Positions 54,556-61,335 of a stretch of 64,000 nt of DNA are shown here, in pieces (the first letter of the stretch is position 1; each line of letters opens with the position of its first letter). The notes under the pieces were generated by a model. It was not told the origin of the DNA. It ran no database searches and saw nothing but the letters and a program-made list of their open reading frames with translations. Source of the stretch: Desulfuromonadales bacterium (lineage in GTDB: Bacteria; Desulfobacterota; Desulfuromonadia; Geobacterales; Pseudopelobacteraceae); the NCBI GenBank assembly GCA_013377095.1, contig JACAAY010000005.1, positions 21,301 to 85,300 on the forward strand. The letters run 5' to 3'. Both the position numbers and the translations under genes were made by a program.

Positions 54556-55374
54556 TTAAAAGTAAAAAGGATACTTGAACTCCTTGAAGACTTCTTTCTG
54601 CTCCTTCAGGTGGGCATCGCCCAGACGTTCAAAACCGCCCTGTTCACGGAAGGTTCTTAGAAAGTGGTTGATCTGGCTTTTGAGCTGGTCGTCACCCTTA
54701 CGCAGGGCAATGCCCCACTGCTCCTTTTGAAAGGGGTTCAGCAGTGCGCGGGTGGTATCTTTATTCTTCTTCCAGTTCTGATAGGTGGACATCTGGTCGT
54801 AGATGAAGACATCGGCCTTGCCCTGCACAACCTCCAGCACAGCGGCGGCTTCCTTGTCAAGCACCAGCAACCTGGCATGTTTTATATTCCTGGATGCGTA
54901 GGTATGTCCGGTTGTCCCCTTTTTAACCGCCACGGTGACGCCCGGCTTGTCCAGATCATCAATGGATTTTACCGGCGATTGCTTAGCCACCAGCAGGCAG
55001 AGTCCGGTGGACAGGTAGGGGTCCGAGAAATCGATGGACTGTTTGCGCTCATCGGTGATGGTCATGGAGGAGATGATCAGGTCGATCTTGCCGGTCTTGA
55101 GTGCCGGAATCAGACCGTCAAAAGCGGTATTCTGGATGACGACCTTTTTCCCCAGCGACTTTCCCAGCTCGTTGGCCAGATCAACACTGACACCCTTGGG
55201 GGCACCCTGTTCATCGGTCATTTCAAAAGGAGGATAGGCCAGCTCCATGCCGATTGTCAGACTGTCCTTGGCCACCGGCTTGCCCTTGTCCTGGCAACCG
55301 GTCACCAGCAGACAACAGGTTGCCACCAGCATGCACATCACACCAATCCGGTACAGCGAGAACACGCTTTTCAT
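54556..55374 (-). CDS. Polar amino-acid ABC transporter, binding lipoprotein (second system)
   Basis: The 272-residue protein has a lipoprotein signal with lipobox LVTGC. The SBP_bac_3 domain reads TIGMELAYPPFEMTDEQGAPKGVSVDLA, seen as MELAYPPFEM, and IDLIISSMTITDERKQSIDFSDPYL. ATG 55374 has AAGGAG seven bases upstream; an earlier ATG at 55425 adds a non-signal segment. It is divergent from the third system at 55589, across a 214-base intergenic region with no clear promoter call. Confidence 0.91.
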   Translation of the reverse strand: MKSVFSLYRIGVMCMLVATCCLLVTGCQDKGKPVAKDSLTIGMELAYPPFEMTDEQGAPKGVSVDLANELGKSLGKKVVIQNTAFDGLIPALKTGKIDLIISSMTITDERKQSIDFSDPYLSTGLCLLVAKQSPVKSIDDLDKPGVTVAVKKGTTGHTYASRNIKHARLLVLDKEAAAVLEVVQGKADVFIYDQMSTYQNWKKNKDTTRALLNPFQKEQWGIALRKGDDQLKSQINHFLRTFREQGGFERLGDAHLKEQKEVFKEFKYPFYF

Positions 55375-55588
55375 CTGTGCTGCTCCTTTCAGATCAACAA
55401 AATAACTGCTCATTACGTATAGCACATACTATTCGGGTAACAAACCGCAGTTTGCAGCAAAATCATCATTTTTCCAAGTTGCGGATGGGGAGTAAAAAGC
55501 GTCGCCGAACGCCTCTATCAGCTTGACGGAAACGTTCTTTTCTGAAACAATCCGCCGAAAGTTTCATTAAATGATCAAGGAGATCGAA

Positions 55589-56380
55589 ATGAAAAAAATG
55601 CTTGTGCTGTGCGCGTGTATCCTCCTGCCCCTGTATGCCGTCAGCGCCTTTGCCAGCGACGGTTCCTGGGATCAGGTCAAGAAGAACGGCAAGCTGATGA
55701 TCGGACTTGACGACTCGTTTCCCCCCATGGGCTTTCGTCAGGCTGACGGCAAGCTGGTCGGATTTGATATTGATGCCGCCGAAGAGGTCGGCAAACGCCT
55801 GGCCATCAAGATAGAGTGGCAGCCAACCGCCTGGGACGGCGTGATCCACTCGCTGAACGCCAAGAAATTCGACTGCATCTGGAACGGCATGACCATTACC
55901 GAGGCGCGCGCCAAGGAAGTCGCCTTCACCAAGCCCTACGTCATGGATGGCCAGATCGCAGTGATCAACTTCAAGGAAAAGCGCTTCAAGGGTCTCAGTG
56001 ACCTGAAGGGCGTCAGGGTTGGTACCCAGAAAGGTTCTTCCGGTCTGGAGGCGGTCAAGAAACTGCCCACCGCACCAGCCGCACTGAAAGAGTACGAGGA
56101 CTACCCCAAGGCGCTGCTTGATTTGGAAGCCGGTCGCATTGACGTGGTGGTGATCGACAACGTCACCGGCCGCGACTTCATCGCCAAACGCCCCGGCAAA
56201 TTCAAAACCGTGCCTGGCATGATCAGCAAGGAACCGTTCGGCATCGGTTTCCGCAAGGACGACAGGGATCTTCGTGAAAAGGTTCAGCTGACCCTGGACA
56301 AGATGGTCAAGGACGGCACCATGAAAAAAATTTCCAAAAAATGGTTCGCCGAAGACATCACCAACCCCAAGAAATTCTAG
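55589..56380 (+). CDS. Polar amino-acid ABC transporter, binding protein (third system)
   Basis: The 263-residue protein has a signal peptide (about residues 1-22, ending SAFA). The SBP_bac_3 domain reads LMIGLDDSFPPMGFRQADGKLVGFDIDAAEEVGKRL, seen as DDSFPPMGFR and VGFDIDAA, with CIWNGMTITEARAKEVAF. ATG 55589 is six bases after AAGGAG; ATG 55571 overlaps that site and is rejected. It opens the operon with the TPR-permease and ATPase genes, four bases before the next ATG. Confidence 0.92.
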   Translation: MKKMLVLCACILLPLYAVSAFASDGSWDQVKKNGKLMIGLDDSFPPMGFRQADGKLVGFDIDAAEEVGKRLAIKIEWQPTAWDGVIHSLNAKKFDCIWNGMTITEARAKEVAFTKPYVMDGQIAVINFKEKRFKGLSDLKGVRVGTQKGSSGLEAVKKLPTAPAALKEYEDYPKALLDLEAGRIDVVVIDNVTGRDFIAKRPGKFKTVPGMISKEPFGIGFRKDDRDLREKVQLTLDKMVKDGTMKKISKKWFAEDITNPKKF

Positions 56381-56383
56381 AAC

Positions 56384-57406
56384 ATGAACGATACGATGAA
56401 ATATTTGATCCGCAGGGCCGCCATGGCCCTGCTTTTTTTATGGCTGCTGGCCGGGACCTGTCTGGCTGGGATTGATTTTGAACAGATCTCCCGCCGGGCA
56501 AACGATCTGATGGGTCAGGGCGACCTGCCGGGCGCCATCGCTCTTTTCAAGACGATTCCTCCCCCGACTGCGGGCGGAGACGCCAGCGCCTTTGTTGCCA
56601 GCCGGATGCAGATTGCCCGGATCTACGCGTCACAGGACGACCTGGAAAAAGCACTGGCTGCCAACCAGGAGATCCTTTCCATTTATCCTGACAACAGCGA
56701 AGCGCGCAACTTTGCCGCAGCCGTCAAGCAGCAGCGCCAGCCGCACTGGCTGTCAGTGTTCAACGATTGCCGCCGTTTCCTGCCGTCACTGCTCAAAGGC
56801 ACCTGCATGACGCTGCTGCTGGTGCTCTGCACCATGCTGGTTTCACCGCTGGGGGGACTGCTGGTCGCCCTCGGCCGTATCAGCGCCTTCAAGCCGCTCT
56901 CGGCGCTGTGCTGGTTCGTGATCTGGTTTTTCCGCGGTACACCGCTGCTGCTGCAGCTGTTCTTCATCTACTACGGCCTGCCGGCCTTCGGCATCACCCT
57001 GCCCCCCCTGACCGCCGCGGTCATCGGCCTGGGACTGAATTACTCGGCCTACCTGGGTGAAATCATCCGCGGGGCTATCCAGAGTATCGAACAGGGGCAG
57101 ATGGAAGCGGCCAAGGCCATCGGCATGACCTACGGACAGGCCATGCGCCGGGTGATCATCCCCCAGACCTACAAGCGGCTGATGCCGCCGGTAGGGAACG
57201 AATTCATCGCCCTGATCAAGGACACGGCGCTGGTATCAACCATTGCCATGGTCGAACTGATGCGTTCCGCCGACCAGCTCTTCAACGCCTACTTCAACAT
57301 CACGGCCCTGGCCCTGGCAGCGGGCATTTACCTGGTGTTGACCAGCATCTTTACCTTTATCTTCGAGAAAATAGAATACCGGGCAGGCATCTATGAACAC
57401 CGTTAG
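56384..57406 (+). CDS. ABC permease with N-terminal periplasmic TPR-like domain (third system)
   Basis: The 340-residue protein joins two parts. The N-terminus has a signal or anchor helix (about residues 12-28, ending GTCLA). About 90 residues of TPR-like helices follow: QISRRANDLMGQGDLPGAIALF and ARIYASQDDLEKALAANQEILSIYPDNSEA, seen as QDDLEKALAANQEIL. A normal HisMQ permease starts near residue 125 with IWFFRGTPLLLQLFFIYYGLP and EAA loop GQMEAAKAIGMTYGQAMRRV. Most permeases of this family lack the extra part. No clear Shine-Dalgarno is seen; ATG 56396 is an alternative start. It overlaps the ATPase gene by 14 bases. Confidence 0.86.
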   Translation: MNDTMKYLIRRAAMALLFLWLLAGTCLAGIDFEQISRRANDLMGQGDLPGAIALFKTIPPPTAGGDASAFVASRMQIARIYASQDDLEKALAANQEILSIYPDNSEARNFAAAVKQQRQPHWLSVFNDCRRFLPSLLKGTCMTLLLVLCTMLVSPLGGLLVALGRISAFKPLSALCWFVIWFFRGTPLLLQLFFIYYGLPAFGITLPPLTAAVIGLGLNYSAYLGEIIRGAIQSIEQGQMEAAKAIGMTYGQAMRRVIIPQTYKRLMPPVGNEFIALIKDTALVSTIAMVELMRSADQLFNAYFNITALALAAGIYLVLTSIFTFIFEKIEYRAGIYEHR

Positions 57407-58169
57407 TCAACCGCTGATCAAACTGGAGAATATCACCAAGCGATTCAAGAGCCTGACCGCCGTCAACAAGGTTAACCTTGAAATCCATCCTGGCGAAAAG
57501 CTGGTCATTATCGGACCGTCCGGTTCCGGTAAATCAACCCTGCTGCGCTCCATCAACCTTCTGGAGGAGATCGACGAAGGCAGCATCCACTTCGAAGGGC
57601 GCGAAGTCGGCTATGTCACTCGCCACGGCAAACGGCATCTGGACACGCTGCACAACATCTGCGCCCTGCGGGCCGAGATCGGCATGGTTTTCCAGAACTT
57701 CAACCTGTTCCCCCACATGACCGTACTGGGCAATGTCATGGAAGGCCCCCTGACCGTTCAGAAGAAGCGGCCGGAGGAGTGCCGAGAAATCGCGTTGAAG
57801 ATCCTGGATAAGGTCGGACTCTCGGACAAGCGGGACGTGTTTCCGGCCACCCTCTCCGGTGGCCAGAAACAGCGGGTTGCCATCGCCCGGGCACTGGCCA
57901 TGCAGCCCAAGGTGATGCTGTTTGACGAACCGACCTCCGCCCTGGACCCGGAACTGGTGGGTGAGGTTTTCGACACCATCCACGCACTGGCCGACGAAGG
58001 CATGACCATGCTGATCGTCACCCACCACATGGGTTTTGCCCGAGAACTGGCCGACCGGGTCATGTTCATGGAATCGGGCAGTTTCCTGGCGGAAGGGACA
58101 CCGCGGGATTTTTTCAGCGCGGGACAGGAAAATGAACGCATCAGGGGATTTTTGAATCGACTGCTGTAG
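57393..58169 (+). CDS. Polar amino-acid ABC transporter ATPase (third system)
   Basis: The 258-residue ATPase has Walker [11 protein letters not shown]-loop GMVFQNFNLFPH, signature LSGGQKQRVAIARALAM and Walker [21 protein letters not shown]. The switch His is in IVTHHMGFA. A longer insert (GREVGYVTRHGKRHLDTLHN) lies before the Q-loop, as in HisP-like proteins. It overlaps the TPR-permease by 14 bases. The OYE gene follows after 98 bases and is probably separate. Confidence 0.93.
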   Translation: MNTVSQPLIKLENITKRFKSLTAVNKVNLEIHPGEKLVIIGPSGSGKSTLLRSINLLEEIDEGSIHFEGREVGYVTRHGKRHLDTLHNICALRAEIGMVFQNFNLFPHMTVLGNVMEGPLTVQKKRPEECREIALKILDKVGLSDKRDVFPATLSGGQKQRVAIARALAMQPKVMLFDEPTSALDPELVGEVFDTIHALADEGMTMLIVTHHMGFARELADRVMFMESGSFLAEGTPRDFFSAGQENERIRGFLNRLL

Positions 58170-58267
58170 ACGGAGATAAGCTGTGGTAACATCGCTCAGG
58201 TACTCGTCGGAAACAGATGCTGTCCAGATGAGTAACCAATGATGATCGCAACACAGGGAGATAGCAT

Positions 58268-59329
58268 ATGAGCATTCTCTTTTCACCCATGGACCTGCGC
58301 TCCATCACCTTTCGCAACCGGATTTTCGTATCCCCCATGTGCCAGTATTCCAGTCACGACGGTTTGCCCACTGACTGGCATCTCGTTCATCTCGGCAGCC
58401 GTGCCGTGGGTGGCGCCGGACTGGTCATGGTCGAGGCAACCGCAATCAGTCCCAAGGGGCGCATCAGTCCGGGCGACTGCGGCATCTGGAGCGATGCGCA
58501 CGCCGTGGCGTTTGCTCCCATTGCCCGCTTCATACAGGAGAACGGCGCCGTGGCAGGAATCCAGATCGCCCATGCCGGTCGCAAGGGGTCCTGTGCTCCA
58601 CCCTGGCGGGGAGGTGCTCCCCTGGGGATGGAGGAGTGTGGTTGGCAGACGCTTTCGCCGAGCGCCGCCCCCTTTGACACGGGTCACCCCATTCCCCATG
58701 CCCTGACACCGGATGAGATGGATCTGATCGAAGACCAGTTCCGCGCAGCTGCTCATCGGGCGCTGGCCGCCGGATTCCAGGTGCTTGAACTGCATATGGC
58801 CCACGGCTACCTGCTGCATGAGTTTCTCTCCCCCCTGGTTAACCAGCGGAAGGACGACTTCGGAGGAAGCCTGGAGAATCGTCTCCGTTTACCCCTGAGG
58901 GTGGCGCGGGCGGTGCGATCTGAGTGGCCGGCTGAACTACCGCTCTTTGTCCGCATATCAGCCACCGACTGGGTTGCGGGGGGATGGGATATTGAGCAAT
59001 CGTTGGTTCTGGCCCGCCAGCTGAAAGAGATCGGGGTGGATCTGATCGACTGTTCTTCGGGGTTTGCGGTACCGGATGAACCGATACCCTTCGGCCCCGG
59101 TTTCCAGGTTCCTTTTGCCGCCAGAGTCAGGGCCGAGGTTGGTATTGCCAGTGGAGCGGTCGGCTACATCACCGACCCAGCCCAGGCAGAGCAGATAGTT
59201 GCCACCGGCCAGGCTGACGCCGTATTGCTGGCGCGGCAGATGCTGCGCGACCCCTACTGGCCGCTCCATGCCGCCCAGGCGCTGCACGCGGACGCCCCCT
59301 GGCCGAACCAGTACCTGCGGGCAAGATAG
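58268..59329 (+). CDS. YqjM-like old yellow enzyme (NADH:flavin oxidoreductase)
   Basis: The 353-residue FMN enzyme is of the class III, thermophilic-like OYE group: FVSPMCQYSSHDGLPTDWHLVHLGSRAVGGAGLVMVE, seen as SPMCQYSS and DWHLVHLGSRA, with cysteine in PMCQY that tunes the flavin. IQIAHAGRKGS and LHMAHGYLLHEFLSP (substrate His pair and barrel) follow, then LLARQMLRDPYWPL. It reduces activated C=C bonds of enals, enones or nitroalkenes. It stands alone. Confidence 0.92.
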   Translation: MSILFSPMDLRSITFRNRIFVSPMCQYSSHDGLPTDWHLVHLGSRAVGGAGLVMVEATAISPKGRISPGDCGIWSDAHAVAFAPIARFIQENGAVAGIQIAHAGRKGSCAPPWRGGAPLGMEECGWQTLSPSAAPFDTGHPIPHALTPDEMDLIEDQFRAAAHRALAAGFQVLELHMAHGYLLHEFLSPLVNQRKDDFGGSLENRLRLPLRVARAVRSEWPAELPLFVRISATDWVAGGWDIEQSLVLARQLKEIGVDLIDCSSGFAVPDEPIPFGPGFQVPFAARVRAEVGIASGAVGYITDPAQAEQIVATGQADAVLLARQMLRDPYWPLHAAQALHADAPWPNQYLRAR

Positions 59330-59630
59330 TTCCTGAATCTAACCAGACTGAATTGCATATACGTTACACCTAACGAATGTTTCAGACTGTTTTTCCCAAT
59401 CCCTGCACCCTCACCACCCCTGGCCCCACCCGAAAAACCAAACTTTCACGCGCCCGGCGCGGAAGCCTCCCCTGTCGGATAGTTTTACACTACAGAATTC
59501 CATACCGTGGATGCAATTTATTTCTTGTAATTTCGACATATTACACATTGGCACTCAATTTGCTTGTATTCAATAAAATACAGTTTTAGCAATACTGATA
59601 CATATTTCAATTCTTAAAGGAGAATATATC
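59330..59630. other. 301-base intergenic region upstream of the PEP-CTERM gene
   Basis: It contains the sigma-54 promoter at 59549-59564 and an AAGGAG ribosome site near 59617. The upstream 200 bases are rich in short pyrimidine runs, but I see no gene or hairpin. A 70-codon open frame crosses the promoter and is not a convincing gene. Confidence 0.6.
59549..59564 (+). promoter_or_regulatory. Canonical sigma-54 (RpoN) promoter
   Basis: TGGCAC, five bases, TTGCT is an exact match to the -24/-12 consensus. It is on the coding strand 67 bases before the PEP-CTERM gene start. PEP-CTERM genes in several Proteobacteria are controlled by the sigma-54-dependent response regulator PrsR, so this site fits that model. 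Confidence 0.9.
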
Positions 59631-60287
59631 ATGAAAAAAATAATGATTGCCGGCTTGGTTCTGGCACTTTCACTCGTCTCGGCCATGGCTGTCTCAGCCT
59701 ATACGATCAGCATACCTGGTGGTGTCAGCGGTATGCCTTATTATGGTGGTGAGTACACGGGGCCAATCGCCGCGAACCTTGATGGAAAAACCATCGCCGG
59801 CGGTATTACCTGTGTGGATTTTAAATCGATGACATATGTACCTAACCCAGGATTTGGAGTCACATTAGAATCCCTGACACCCTCGAGTCTGACAGGCGCA
59901 AGATTCGCAACTGATATAAATGCGCTTTTGAAGTACCAGGAGGCTGCCTGGCTTAACACTCAGATTCATTTAACGGCAGATAAAACAACGATCGGGGAAA
60001 TCCAGTTCGCAATATGGACCTTATTTACACCCAGCGCCATAAACCAGACGGGGATAAATGTAGCATCCGTGAACAACTGGTTGGGCCAGGCAGCTTTAAT
60101 TAACCCCTCACTCTTCGACTTCAGCTCAATAAGAATATATACCCCTACCGGCCCCTATGCATCAAACCAGGAATTTATCTCTGGTGATGTGGCCCCTGTC
60201 CCCGAACCAGGTACCATGGCGTTGCTCGGTTTCGGCATGTTTGGCCTTGCCATCTTCGGCAAGCGCAGGATGAACAAAGAGTCATAA
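59631..60287 (+). CDS. PEP-CTERM sorting-domain surface protein
   Basis: The 218-residue protein has a signal peptide (about residues 1-23). At its C-terminus there is VPEPGTMALLGFG starting at residue 190, a hydrophobic helix and a basic end (GKRRMNKES), the PEP-CTERM signal recognised by an exosortase. The middle contains GGITCVDF (Cys61) and IGEIQFAIWTLF (Gln125), a spacing and wording like Cys-Gln thioester proteins. ATG 59631 has AAGGAG nearby. The gene is single, behind a sigma-54 promoter and followed by a strong terminator. Exosortase genes are not in this window. Confidence 0.88.
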   Translation: MKKIMIAGLVLALSLVSAMAVSAYTISIPGGVSGMPYYGGEYTGPIAANLDGKTIAGGITCVDFKSMTYVPNPGFGVTLESLTPSSLTGARFATDINALLKYQEAAWLNTQIHLTADKTTIGEIQFAIWTLFTPSAINQTGINVASVNNWLGQAALINPSLFDFSSIRIYTPTGPYASNQEFISGDVAPVPEPGTMALLGFGMFGLAIFGKRRMNKES

Positions 60288-60317
60288 TATTCAATACAAT
60301 AAAATAATCATGTAATG

Positions 60318-60345
60318 GGCGTTGCTTCGGCAACGCCTTTTTTTA
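60318..60345 (+). terminator. Intrinsic terminator after the PEP-CTERM gene
   Basis: GGCGTTGC (60318-60325), TTCG loop, GCAACGCC (60330-60337), then a run of T. A UUCG tetraloop on a GC stem is very stable. It confirms the PEP-CTERM gene is monocistronic. Confidence 0.95.
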
Positions 60346-60503
60346 TTTGTCGATAATATTTACACTTCAGAGGAACACACCTTGGAGAGAATCTTCTGAA
60401 TCATCTTGATCGTTTTAAACCGATCTCAGATAGATCACTTGAGTTATGAACACAAACGGTTATGCTACTATGGAGAAAAATAGCTCAAGAAAAGGAAAAT
60501 ACC

Positions 60504-61142
60504 ATGCTGGAATGGTCCGAATACATGAAGATCTTCACCGCCCTTCTGGCAATACTCAATCCCTGGGGAGTAATCCCCATGTTCCTGGCGTTATCCGGCG
60601 CCTCCACGAATGAAGAACGGAAACACATCGCCCTGACCATCGGCCTTTCGGTTGCAACAATTCTTTCGGTTACCGTATTGCTGGGAGAGGCGCTGCTGTC
60701 ATTTTTCGGGATCTCGGTGGCATCGTTTCAGGTGGGAGGGAGCATACTCCTGCTCTTGATGGCAATCGGCATGATGTACGGCAACAAAAGGGAGGGAGAG
60801 ACAGCCGAATTGGCAGCGGACATGAAGAGTATCGCGGTCGTACCGCTCAGTGTTCCGCTCCTGGCAGGGCCGGGAAGCATTTCCACGGTCATCATCTACG
60901 CACATCTTTCACCAAGCTGGTTGCATAAGGGGCTGATCATCGTCTGCGTCCTGCTGGTGGCACTGATCACCTGGCTGATCCTGCGTGCTGCCACCCGCTG
61001 GGGAAGCTTTATCGGTGCCATCGGACTCAGTATCGCCAGCCGGCTGATGGGACTGCTGCTGTCTGCAATTGCCGTAGAGTTTTTCACCCGCGGTATCGTC
61101 AAGCTTCTGCCAGGTCTGGCAGGAAATCCATTGATCAGATAG
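60504..61142 (+). CDS. MarC-family membrane protein
   Basis: The 212-residue protein has six predicted helices with the MarC pattern FTALLAILNPWGVIPMFLAL and VPLSVPLLAGPGSISTVIIYA, ending AVEFFTRGIVKLLPGL. The family's function is uncertain; some members may export small molecules, and the old link to multiple antibiotic resistance is not supported. ATG 60504 has AAGG upstream; an in-frame ATG at 60462 lacks one. A weak TTGAGT/TATGCT pair at about 60440-60466 could be its promoter. Confidence 0.88.
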   Translation: MLEWSEYMKIFTALLAILNPWGVIPMFLALSGASTNEERKHIALTIGLSVATILSVTVLLGEALLSFFGISVASFQVGGSILLLLMAIGMMYGNKREGETAELAADMKSIAVVPLSVPLLAGPGSISTVIIYAHLSPSWLHKGLIIVCVLLVALITWLILRAATRWGSFIGAIGLSIASRLMGLLLSAIAVEFFTRGIVKLLPGLAGNPLIR

Positions 61143-61335
61143 GGGTGTTCGGATACATCGGGCAGGTCGTATTTGCCGGATTCACGCTTCATCCGCTGGC
61201 CCTGCTCTTTGCGGTATCCGGCTCACGGATGGACAGTCGCATTCGGATTCCGAACTCTGAGTGGGAACTCACACAGATGCACCTGCTGTCCCAAGACAGG
61301 TGACGAACCCAGCCCAGAGTTGGAGGGAATGTATT

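Noticed and set aside
59377..59589. 70-codon plus-strand frame upstream of the PEP-CTERM gene
   Set aside because: It overlaps the sigma-54 promoter, has no ribosome site and no recognisable features.
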